5,339 nt of DNA from contig DMCI01000068.1 in the NCBI GenBank assembly GCA_003445835.1, forward strand, positions 1 to 5,339. Reading direction: 5' to 3'. Of the stretch, positions 1 to 5,162 are shown one piece after another; position 1 is the stretch's first letter; each line of letters opens with the position of its first letter. The translations under genes were made by a program, and so were the position numbers. Under the pieces are notes generated by a model. The model ran no database searches. It worked only from the letters and a program-made list of their open reading frames with translations, and had not been told where the DNA came from. The DNA is from Clostridiales bacterium. Its GTDB lineage: Bacteria > Bacillota > Clostridia > Christensenellales > CAG-1252.

Positions 1-653
1 GAGAAGATCACCTCAAACACAAGTTCCGCCACCGCGCCCGTTGCCGCGCAGGTAACGCATTGCAGAGGCGTCCAACCGAAAAAGTGATAACTGACGATAA
101 AGGCAAAGAGGATGTTGTCCAAAAATTGCGCGATGACCGTGGAAGCGTAGCAACTGACGGAAAACGCCAAAAAGTTTTTTTCCTTAAACATCTTTCCGAA
201 AAACATATTCAAAAAGTTGTTCAAAAACGCCGAAGCGACGAAGGCGACCGAGCTGCCGAGGATCACAAACCACGAGGAGCGGAAGGTGCCGTCCAAAGCA
301 ACGTTGATGACCCCTTCGGACCCTTCCACAAAGCTTTGCGACCAAAGCCCGGGGATATAAGACGCGGCGATATAAAACGCGGCGAAGAACAAATTGACCA
401 CGAGAGCCGTCACGGACAAAACGTTGGCGGCGCGGACGCCAAAGCGCTTGGTCACCACGTCCATCAGCAAGAACACCAACCAGGAGAAGATGATACCGCA
501 GTCCAAGGCAAGCCATGTCGTCCCCGTATCGATGCTTTTGTTGGCAAGCAGATTCATCGACACGATCGCAGTCACAAAAAGAGCTGTGATCAGGGAAGGA
601 ATGCTTCGAAGTAAGAGTTTGATTTCCGTAAAAAATTCTTTGAGTTTTGTCAC
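1..653 (-). CDS. VUT/YhhQ-type queuosine-precursor transporter (3' end cut by window edge)
   Basis: Integral membrane protein of the VUT family (COG1738, YhhQ-like), which imports queuosine precursors such as preQ0/preQ1 for tRNA modification. 217 codons are visible; the family is about 220-240 residues, so only a short C-terminus is missing. About six hydrophobic segments are seen, near residues 18-37, 47-66, 77-97, 127-147, 165-189 and 196-217. Family-like features are the acidic residue and basic cluster in MDVVTKRFG (64-72), SSWFVILGSSVAF (126-138), and the polar membrane motif STVIAQFLDNILF (171-183). The start is GTG at 653, chosen because GGAGGT (661-666) lies 7 bases upstream. The first in-frame ATG is 32 codons further in and would remove the first segment. 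The family call is supported independently by the preQ1-I-like riboswitch in its leader. It is probably a single-gene transcript. The exact substrate (preQ0, preQ1 or queuine) cannot be read from the sequence. Confidence 0.88.
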   Translation of the reverse strand, partial: MTKLKEFFTEIKLLLRSIPSLITALFVTAIVSMNLLANKSIDTGTTWLALDCGIIFSWLVFLLMDVVTKRFGVRAANVLSVTALVVNLFFAAFYIAASYIPGLWSQSFVEGSEGVINVALDGTFRSSWFVILGSSVAFVASAFLNNFLNMFFGKMFKEKNFLAFSVSCYASTVIAQFLDNILFAFIVSYHFFGWTPLQCVTCAATGAVAELVFEVIF

Positions 654-660
654 CGTTGTG

Positions 661-705
661 ACCTCCTTGTTTTTTATCAGAGATGGTTAAGCAAGGAACA
701 TCTCT
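661..705 (-). promoter_or_regulatory. preQ1-I-like riboswitch overlapping the Shine-Dalgarno sequence
   Basis: The leader of the transporter gene folds on paper into an H-type pseudoknot. P1 is a perfect 7-bp stem, AGAGATG (705-699) with CATCTCT (685-679), enclosing a 13-base loop TTCCTTGCTTAAC (698-686). CCTTG in the loop (696-692) pairs with CAAGG (669-665), which includes the first bases of the ribosome binding site. An A-rich linker GATAAAAAA (678-670) joins the two helices. This layout matches class I preQ1 aptamers, with similar TTC..GC loop and ATAAAAAAC tail sequences. C691, just after the loop strand of P2, is in the position of the ligand-pairing cytosine. Ligand binding should stabilise P2 and shut off translation. 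The 7-bp P1 is longer than the usual 4-5 bp. Assigned by eye, not by covariance search. Confidence 0.8.
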
Positions 706-711
706 ATAGCG

Positions 712-723
712 CCTCGATCGAGG
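712..723. repeat. 12-bp perfect palindrome at the predicted transcription start
   Basis: CCTCGATCGAGG is a perfect inverted repeat sitting at or just after the predicted start of the transporter transcript (about 724). It could be a small 4-bp hairpin at the mRNA 5' end, an operator for an unknown repressor, or chance. No factor is assigned. Confidence 0.4.
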
Positions 724-730
724 TAGCCTT

Positions 731-759
731 ATCATAACACGAAAAGTGCTGTTTGTCTA
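731..759 (-). promoter_or_regulatory. sigma-A-type promoter of the transporter gene
   Basis: On the minus strand, TAGACA (759-754) and TATGAT (736-731) are separated by exactly 17 bases. Each hexamer matches the vegetative consensus at 5 of 6 positions. The predicted start near 724 gives a leader of about 70 bases that carries the whole riboswitch. An A/T-rich stretch upstream (about 766-796) could act as an UP element. Confidence 0.75.
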
Positions 760-835
760 ACGATTTATTGCTTTCAAGGTATTTTTAATAAAAAATGATG
801 GGCGACGGAGCGTGGTGCAGCGGCGAGCGCTCTTT

Positions 836-879
836 GAAGAAAAGGGCAGGCGCGTACCCCTCGTACGTAACTGCCCTTT
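836..879 (-). terminator. Intrinsic terminator after the zinc-ribbon gene
   Basis: AAAGGGCAG (879-871 on the minus strand) pairs perfectly with CTGCCCTTT (849-841). A 2x2 internal loop leads into an inner 6-bp helix around the GTAC repeats, capped by a 5-base loop. TTTTCTTC follows on the minus strand. It probably ends the spmA-spmB-zinc-ribbon transcript and isolates the transporter gene. The T-tract is short and interrupted, so efficiency is uncertain. Confidence 0.75.
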
Positions 880-887
880 GATGAAAT

Positions 888-915
888 GGATAGCGACGAA
901 TAACCGCCGCTATCC
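888..915 (-). other. Stem-loop in the 3' untranslated region of the zinc-ribbon gene
   Basis: GGATAGCG (915-908) pairs with CGCTATCC (895-888). One G-U pair (possible only in the minus-strand RNA) and two more C-G pairs extend it to 11 pairs around a 6-base loop. No T-run follows, so it is not itself a terminator. It lies 8 bases upstream of the terminator hairpin, making a tandem pair that could protect the mRNA 3' end. Role inferred only. Confidence 0.5.
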
Positions 916-928
916 GCCATCCGTTAGT

Positions 929-1069
929 TTACTCTTTGGTGAAAGACGTATTGGTACACTTGGGACACGGCGGAACTTTGTCGTTTTTGCCGAGGGTCAC
1001 GTTGGTGCCGCAATTGGTGCAACTGTAGGTGCCGTCGCCGGGCTTCTCTCCGGTGTGATAATACTTCAT
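929..1069 (-). CDS. Small zinc-ribbon protein (46 residues)
   Basis: Complete 46-residue protein starting MKYYHTGEKPGDGTYSC. Two CxxC knuckles, C17/C20 (CTNC) and C35/C38 (CPKC), can bind one zinc ion as a rubredoxin-like zinc ribbon. The YHTGEKPGxGTYxCxNCG opening and PPCPKC close are typical of the small zinc-ribbon-containing proteins common in Firmicutes. Their cellular role is not well established. AAGGAGGA (1083-1076) sits about 7 bases before the ATG. The gene begins 58 bases after the spmB stop with no terminator or convincing promoter between, so co-transcription with spmAB is likely. Two hairpins follow, the second a terminator. A functional link with spore maturation is only suggested by position. 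Confidence 0.85.
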   Translation of the reverse strand: MKYYHTGEKPGDGTYSCTNCGTNVTLGKNDKVPPCPKCTNTSFTKE

Positions 1070-1127
1070 ATATTATCCTCCTTGTTTTTTTGATACCCGA
1101 AGTTTTGACAAGTTGCGCGTTGCGTAT

Positions 1128-1631
1128 TCACATAAGCCGACAAAGCAGGCAGGAAATGACCGTACCCGCCAAAGTGGCGACCAGAGAGATGGCGATGGCG
1201 CCCTTGTACCTTTTTACCCTGCCCCCGCCGTACAGCGCCGCGACATAAAAGACCGTTTCGCTTGAGCCCACGATCACGCTTGCCGCGCGAGCGGCGTAAC
1301 TATCCGCGCCGTACAGGCGATATACTTCGGACAAAAGCCCGATACTGCCGCTACCGCTCATCGGACGGACGACGATCAATTCGGTAAGTTCCGCGGGGAT
1401 GCCGAGGAAGCCGAAGACGGGAGCCGCCGCCTTGGCAAGATACGCCGAAAGCCCGCTCTCCTTAAAAAGCGCCACGGCGACAAGCACGGCGGCAAGGTAC
1501 GGAAAGATATCCGCGGCAAGGCGAAGCGCCCCTTTTGCCCCCTCCACGAAAGCGTCGAACACGGGAACGCGACGGATGGCTCCCACCAAAAAATTGAGAG
1601 CGATGAAAGCGGGCAGAATGTATACGCTCAC
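1128..1631 (-). CDS. spmB: Spore maturation protein B
   Basis: Membrane protein of 167 residues (B. subtilis SpmB is of similar size), a nucleoside-recognition/gate-domain protein. In B. subtilis SpmA and SpmB are needed for normal spore-core dehydration and heat resistance; the transported molecule is not established. Diagnostic sequence is VVRPMSGSGSIGLLSE (87-102) followed by YGADSYAARAASVIVGSSET (107-126) and FYVAALYGG (128-136). Hydrophobic segments are near 4-20, 40-57, 67-88, 115-134 and 144-164. The start is GTG at 1631, within GTGA that overlaps the spmA stop, with a purine-rich GGGAAGGG upstream, so translation is coupled. An upstream ATG at 1790 in the same frame lies deep inside spmA and gives a non-family N-terminus, so it was rejected. 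Confidence 0.9.
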   Translation of the reverse strand: MSVYILPAFIALNFLVGAIRRVPVFDAFVEGAKGALRLAADIFPYLAAVLVAVALFKESGLSAYLAKAAAPVFGFLGIPAELTELIVVRPMSGSGSIGLLSEVYRLYGADSYAARAASVIVGSSETVFYVAALYGGGRVKRYKGAIAISLVATLAGTVISCLLCRLM

Positions 1632-2188
1632 CTTTTTCCCTTCCCTCGCTTTAAAAAGCACAGCGTCACCCCGATAGCGGCGGTCACCAAAGTGGAAATC
1701 ACCGTGGGGAGAAGGATATCCGAAGGGGAAGCGCTGCCCGCTTGCGCGCGCAAGGCGATGATGGTGGCGGGCAAAAGTTGTACGCCGCAAGCATTGATGA
1801 CGATGAACAAAACCGTGCCGTCGGTGGCGTCGGGCTTTTCCCCTTGCATCAACTTTACCGCCTCGATGCCGAGGGGCGTAGCCGCGCTGCCGATGCCGAG
1901 AAAGTTTGCCGCCAAATTTTGTGAGATCAAGGAGCGCGCTTGCTCACTTTCCCCCTTAAAAAGCCTTTTCGTAACGGGGCGAAACAAACGGGACAAAAAC
2001 TCCGCCACACCGTTTTTTCGCATCACGCCGAGGATGCCAAGCCACAGAGCGTAGACCGCAAGCATCTTTACAGACAAAGCGACGGCGTTTTCCGCCCCAC
2101 TAAGCGCTGCCGACACCGCCCCCGCGGGGTTTGTAAACAACATCCAAGCAACGCTTATGAAAAAGAGCAAAAAGAAAACGACGTTCAT
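1628..2188 (-). CDS. spmA: Spore maturation protein A
   Basis: Membrane protein of 186 residues, the partner of SpmB. The gate (nucleoside-recognition) domain spans roughly residues 38-150, with ALSVKMLAVYALWLGILGVM (37-56), the conserved NLAANFLGIGSAATPLGIEA (91-110), and INACGVQLLPATIIALR (131-147). Hydrophobic segments are near 2-18, 40-56, 126-147 and 158-179. The ATG at 2188 gives the family-like N-terminus; an in-frame ATG at 2224 would add 12 residues and directly abuts a terminator. There is no usable Shine-Dalgarno: AGGGGG (2214-2209) ends 20 bases upstream of the ATG. A sigma-E-like promoter predicts an mRNA starting at or near the ATG, which could explain this. spmB overlaps by 4 bases. 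dacB, upstream of spmA in B. subtilis, is not here. Confidence 0.9.
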   Translation of the reverse strand: MNVVFFLLFFISVAWMLFTNPAGAVSAALSGAENAVALSVKMLAVYALWLGILGVMRKNGVAEFLSRLFRPVTKRLFKGESEQARSLISQNLAANFLGIGSAATPLGIEAVKLMQGEKPDATDGTVLFIVINACGVQLLPATIIALRAQAGSASPSDILLPTVISTLVTAAIGVTLCFLKRGKGKR

Positions 2189-2193
2189 AAAGC

Positions 2194-2222
2194 ATTGTAT
2201 TAAAAACACCCCCTGAATATAC
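2194..2222 (-). promoter_or_regulatory. Candidate sporulation sigma-E promoter of spmA
   Basis: On the minus strand, GTATATT (2222-2216) and AATACAAT (2201-2194) are separated by 14 bases. The B. subtilis sigma-E consensus, from memory, is KMATATT, 14-15 bases, CATACAAT, so the match is 6 of 7 and 7 of 8. In B. subtilis the spmAB genes belong to the sigma-E-dependent dacB operon. The predicted start falls at about 2187-2188, on the spmA ATG. Short AT-rich matches arise by chance; the gene identity is what gives this one weight. Confidence 0.55.
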
Positions 2223-2256
2223 AAAAAAAATCCCGACCGCGGATTGCAGTCGGGAT
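2223..2256 (-). terminator. Intrinsic terminator of the HtrA-like gene
   Basis: ATCCCGAC (2256-2249 on the minus strand) pairs perfectly with GTCGGGAT (2237-2230) around an 11-base loop. The stem runs into eight Ts (2230-2223; the first also closes the stem). It begins 16 bases after the protease stop codon and ends just before the candidate spmA promoter, so spmAB should be transcribed independently. Confidence 0.92.
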
Positions 2257-2272
2257 GATCGTCGCTTTTACG

Positions 2273-3325
2273 TTAAGCGGCGTTTGCGGCGGAAATCGTC
2301 TTGTACGTGACCGTAACGGACTTGTTGGTCTGCGCGGCGGAAATAAAGGTCTTGACCTTGTCAAGTTCGATGGCAAAACCCATACCCTCTACGTCCTCGA
2401 TCTCGCTGCTGAAATAGCTGCTTTTGATGATACTGACAAACTTGCTGTTGACCACGCCCACCAAGCCGCCGTAAATGTTGATGGCGGGGCCGCCCGAGTT
2501 GCCGCCGTTGATTGCCGCGTCGGTTTGGATAAAAGTCAATTGCGGGGTATCGGTGAAGGTCTTGCCCGTAGCGGAGACGATGCCCGCCGTGGCGGAGTAA
2601 CCGTACCCTCTTGCGTTGCCGAGCACCAAAAGTTGATTGCCGCGATTGACCGCCCCTTCATAGAAGGGGATCGGCGTCCAATGATCGCCCACGGGCACCG
2701 CCGTCGTGATGCGGCAAAGCGCAAGATCGTAGGCGGGGTCACGGTAGATCATTTCCAAATTATAGGTGGCATTATCCGGGTAATCGGACGCGACGTCAAA
2801 GTTCCCCACGATGGAAGAATAGGTGTACGTAACGGTCTTGGTGCCGTAAACGGTCTGTCCAAACCAGTTGCTGCCGAGAACGTTGTCCAGATCTGCTTCC
2901 TGCACTTCGTACGAAACGACGTGATTGTTGGTGATCACAAAGCCGTCTTCCGTGATGATGAAGCCGGTGCCCTGGCAACCCGAAACGCCCGACTTGGTGG
3001 TCTCTTTACAAGTGAGGTTCAAAACGGAATTGACGTACACCGTCGCATACCCGCCGATGTTGGTCTGCGCCGCCGTGATGGATTGTCGCACCGTGTCTTC
3101 CAAAGCGGCGGTCCTCTCCGCCATACTTTCCGCTATCTCACGGTATTTGGTGAGAGCGTTTTCAAGCTCCGATTTGGATACGTCGGTATAGGTGGTGACG
3201 TTTTCCGTCCCGCTGGAATTGGCGAGGTTATCCGTCGAGCTCCCCGTAAAAAGAGTACAGCCCGACATACTCACCGCAACAATTACCAACAAGATCGCTA
3301 TCACTACTATAAATTTCTTTTTCAT
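2273..3325 (-). CDS. HtrA/DegP-like trypsin-fold serine protease lipoprotein, no PDZ domain
   Basis: Predicted surface-anchored serine protease of 350 residues. Residues 1-22 are a lipoprotein signal peptide (MKKK, hydrophobic core, SMSGC) with lipidated Cys23; Met at -3 is a slight deviation from the usual lipobox. A Ser/Thr/Asn-rich linker follows, then a charged, probably helical segment (about 48-90), then the protease domain (about 93-335). The catalytic triad is readable: His135 in ITNNHVV, Asp200 in YDLALCRI, Ser277 in NGGNSGGPAI. The protein ends shortly after the MGFAIELDKVKTFI helix (315-328), so the PDZ domain of standard HtrA is missing. The His-Asp interval of 65 residues is about twice that of DegP. 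Cys106, Cys117 and Cys204 are extra. AAGGAAG lies about 6 bases before the ATG. Single gene with its own terminator; likely roles are envelope protein quality control or cleavage of a specific secreted target. Confidence 0.88.
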   Translation of the reverse strand: MKKKFIVVIAILLVIVAVSMSGCTLFTGSSTDNLANSSGTENVTTYTDVSKSELENALTKYREIAESMAERTAALEDTVRQSITAAQTNIGGYATVYVNSVLNLTCKETTKSGVSGCQGTGFIITEDGFVITNNHVVSYEVQEADLDNVLGSNWFGQTVYGTKTVTYTYSSIVGNFDVASDYPDNATYNLEMIYRDPAYDLALCRITTAVPVGDHWTPIPFYEGAVNRGNQLLVLGNARGYGYSATAGIVSATGKTFTDTPQLTFIQTDAAINGGNSGGPAINIYGGLVGVVNSKFVSIIKSSYFSSEIEDVEGMGFAIELDKVKTFISAAQTNKSVTVTYKTISAANAA

Positions 3326-3378
3326 GTTCCACTTCCTTTTCGGCGCGTTTACGCCGATATCTCTGTAGCCATAGTATT

Positions 3379-3387
3379 ATTGTAACA
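3379..3387 (-). promoter_or_regulatory. Probable extended -10 promoter of the HtrA-like gene
   Basis: The minus strand reads TGTTACAAT, an extended -10 element (TG, one base, TACAAT with 5 of 6 consensus matches). No -35 hexamer lies at 16-18 bases; the nearest candidate, TTGCTA (3411-3406), is 21 bases away. The predicted start near 3372 gives a leader of about 47 bases. The surrounding 3326-3441 is the AT-rich region between divergent genes. Confidence 0.5.
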
Positions 3388-3441
3388 TTAAACGAGCCTT
3401 AAAATTAGCAAATTTTCTTAATTTTTCATAGATTGTGGGTG

Positions 3442-3621
3442 ATGGATGCGGATCTGAAACTCGCTTGCGCGATCGCGGAAGCTTTGACGCAAGGGAGCTC
3501 TTTGGAAGAAATAGCAAGACTGCAAGTCATCTTTCAAACGGTGACTTCCCTGTTGACGTCCGAACTGAATTATTTGAAAACGAAAAAATCAACCCAACCG
3601 AGCGGCGGCGCGCGCAAGTAG
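3442..3621 (+). CDS. Small helical protein resembling DUF6774-type proteins
   Basis: Complete 59-codon reading frame, the only likely plus-strand gene. The product begins MDADLKLACAIAEALTQGSS and continues as LEEIARLQVIFQTVTSLLTS, two amphipathic helices joined by a turn, then a Lys/Ser/Gly-rich tail. The pattern (LACAIAE, small polar turn, EEIA, L..IF...T..L) resembles the short DUF6774 proteins of Clostridia, whose function is unknown; this is recalled by pattern, not searched. ATG at 3442 was chosen; TTG at 3433 and GTG at 3439 are in-frame alternatives. No proper Shine-Dalgarno is present (GGGTG abuts the ATG). The last 33 bases overlap the convergent rsmA end, so the final 10 residues come from sequence also coding for RsmA. 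It is divergent from the HtrA-like gene. The frame could be spurious, but its composition resembles a real small protein. Confidence 0.6.
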   Translation: MDADLKLACAIAEALTQGSSLEEIARLQVIFQTVTSLLTSELNYLKTKKSTQPSGGARK

Positions 3622-4395
3622 GATATAGTCTTCCGCGGAGAGCGTTTCCCCACGGACAGTCACGGGGAACCCCGCGTCCGAAATGATCGCGTTTGCTTTT
3701 TCCTTACCGCCAAACAGTCCGGCAAGTCCGTTAGAAAGAGTTTTGCGGCGCATATTGAACGCGGCGCGGATGATCTTGCGCGCAAGAACGATCTCCTCTT
3801 CGGTATAGCCCTTGTCTTTGAGGTCGATCCTGACCACCGCGCTGTCCACGTTGGGAGGGGGCAGGAAGCATTGTCTGCCGACGATCCTCGTAAGAAAGGC
3901 GTCCGCGACCAAATTCAAAGATGCGGTGATGGCGCCGTATTCCGCCGTGCCGGGAGCGGCGGTCAAACGTTCCGCAACTTCCTTTTGCACCATAACGGTG
4001 ACGCTTTGCGGGCGTTCTTCCCCTTCGAGAAGTTTCATCACGATGGGGGTCGTGACGTAATAGGGCAAGTTTGCCACCACCTTAAACGGGGTGGGAAGGG
4101 GCGCGCTCTTTTTCAAAAAATCCTCATAGACGACGGTGACGTTGCTTTTGGACGCAAGCGTCCTATCCAAAACCGAACGGAGAGCCTCGTCGATCTCGTA
4201 CGCAATAACGGCTTTTGCCTTATCCGCAAGCGCGGCTGTAAGAGTGCCCGCACCCGCGCCGATCTCCACGACGACGTCCTCTTTGGTCACGCCGGCATCC
4301 GAGGCGATGGCGTCCAAAAGATTGCGGTCGAAAATAAAATTTTGACCGAACTTTTTTTGAAAATCGATTTGAAAATATTCCCCGTTGATGATCAT
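3589..4395 (-). CDS. rsmA: 16S rRNA dimethyladenosine transferase (KsgA)
   Basis: Dimethylates two adjacent adenosines (A1518 and A1519 in E. coli numbering) in the 3'-terminal helix of 16S rRNA, using S-adenosylmethionine, late in 30S assembly. The length of 268 residues is normal. Motifs in order: KKFGQNF (14-20) at the N-terminal SAM-site edge; EIGAGAGTLT (44-53), the glycine-rich SAM loop; acidic YEIDE (66-70); EDFL (91-94); catalytic NLPY (109-112); FLPPPNVDSAVV (177-188); and FNMRRKTL (213-220) in the C-terminal domain. The ATG overlaps the tatD stop as ATGA, with no recognisable Shine-Dalgarno, so translation probably restarts from tatD. The 3' end overlaps a small convergent gene and no hairpin terminator is seen after the stop. 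All key motifs are intact. Confidence 0.96.
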   Translation of the reverse strand: MIINGEYFQIDFQKKFGQNFIFDRNLLDAIASDAGVTKEDVVVEIGAGAGTLTAALADKAKAVIAYEIDEALRSVLDRTLASKSNVTVVYEDFLKKSAPLPTPFKVVANLPYYVTTPIVMKLLEGEERPQSVTVMVQKEVAERLTAAPGTAEYGAITASLNLVADAFLTRIVGRQCFLPPPNVDSAVVRIDLKDKGYTEEEIVLARKIIRAAFNMRRKTLSNGLAGLFGGKEKANAIISDAGFPVTVRGETLSAEDYILLARAAARLG

Positions 4396-5162
4396 AGCTT
4401 TATGGAATAAAAACGCAAAGCGTTCTCGGTGGTGACGCGCTCGATCTCCTCCCCGGAGAGCCCCTTGAGCTCCGCCATTTTTGCCGCCACGAGCGGGATG
4501 TTTTTCGGTTCGTTGGGCGTACCGCGGAAGGGGACCGGCGTCATATACGGACAGTCGGTCTCCAAAAGAAGCCTGTCCTCCGGGATCACAGCCAAAACTT
4601 CCTCCTTATGCTTGGCAAAGGTCAACGCCCCGCCAAAAGAGAAATAGGCGTCGAAATGCTTGGTGTAGTACTTGGCAAGTTCCGCACTGCCGCTGTAGCA
4701 ATGCAAAAGAACGCCGTGGGTAAGATACTTTTTGTTGCGCTCAATGATGGCGTTGAAATCCTCGTACGCTTCCCTGACGTGAAAGACGACGGGGAGAGAA
4801 AGCTCCGCCGCAACGCGGATCTCGCGTTCCAAAACTTGTTTTTGTTGATCTCTGGGGGATAAGTCGTAATGGTAGTCCAAGCCGATCTCGCCGAAAGCGA
4901 CGACCTTGGGGTTTTGGCAAAGCTGTTTGAGCCTCACTTCCGCCTCTTCGGAATAGGTCTTTGCTTCGTGCGGGTGCACGCCGACGACCGCGTAGATATC
5001 TTTGTAACGCGACGCCAAAGACACGGACGCTTCGGAAGACGGAAGATCGGAAGAGGCGTTTACGATGACGCCTACCCCCGCCGCCTTTGCCGCCGCCACC
5101 ACCTCTTGTTCACGAGGGGCGATGATGGGATCGTCCAAATGTGCGTGCGCGTCAATAAACAT
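4392..5162 (-). CDS. tatD: TatD-family metal-dependent hydrolase (DNase)
   Basis: TIM-barrel metallohydrolase of the amidohydrolase superfamily; characterised members are metal-dependent 3'-5' exonucleases, and related activities have been reported. The length of 256 residues is typical. The metal-site residues are all present: His6 and His8 in DAHAHLD, Glu92 in FGEIGLDYH, His128 in VVFHVR, His154 in LLHCYSG, Asp203 in ETDCPYM. The C-terminal PxRGxxNEP stretch (211-219) is also standard. The ATG directly follows the metG stop with no spacing and no strong Shine-Dalgarno, and the gene ends overlapping rsmA, so all three are probably translated in a coupled manner from one mRNA. This order is common in Firmicutes. 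The in vivo substrate in this setting is unknown. Confidence 0.96.
   Translation of the reverse strand: MFIDAHAHLDDPIIAPREQEVVAAAKAAGVGVIVNASSDLPSSEASVSLASRYKDIYAVVGVHPHEAKTYSEEAEVRLKQLCQNPKVVAFGEIGLDYHYDLSPRDQQKQVLEREIRVAAELSLPVVFHVREAYEDFNAIIERNKKYLTHGVLLHCYSGSAELAKYYTKHFDAYFSFGGALTFAKHKEEVLAVIPEDRLLLETDCPYMTPVPFRGTPNEPKNIPLVAAKMAELKGLSGEEIERVTTENALRFYSIKL

Noticed and set aside
60..735. Open frames on both strands over the transporter gene, including a minus-strand frame at 184-735
   Set aside because: They are in the wrong frame. The real frame begins at GTG 653 with a good ribosome binding site and gives a coherent six-segment membrane protein of a known family.
812..1093. Plus-strand frame of 93 codons over the zinc-ribbon gene
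   Set aside because: It is antisense to the zinc-ribbon gene and runs through two hairpins, including a minus-strand terminator. No ribosome binding site or family resemblance is seen.
1070..1127. Possible second preQ1-like switch before the zinc-ribbon gene, because the leader also has A-rich sequence followed by ACAAGGAGG
   Set aside because: CTTGT (1112-1108) can pair with ACAAG near the ribosome binding site, but there is no P1 stem with a loop of the right size. The likeness is limited to a common A-rich Shine-Dalgarno context.
1100..1135. TGAATA after spmB as the -35 of a sigma-G promoter for the zinc-ribbon gene
   Set aside because: The hexamer overlaps the spmB stop codon, and 17 bases downstream there is only CAAAACT, a poor match to CATANTA.
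2255..3385. Long plus-strand open frame of 376 codons opposite the HtrA-like gene
   Set aside because: It is antisense to a gene with an intact catalytic triad, signal peptide, ribosome binding site and terminator. Its translation is rich in Arg/Gly/Val/Asp with no recognisable domain, as expected for the shadow of a GC-biased gene.
3371..3400. Sigma-E-type -10 (AATACTAT, 3378-3371) upstream of the HtrA-like gene
   Set aside because: No ATATT-like -35 is found 14-15 bases upstream, while TGTTACAAT nearby is a better extended -10 for the vegetative sigma factor.
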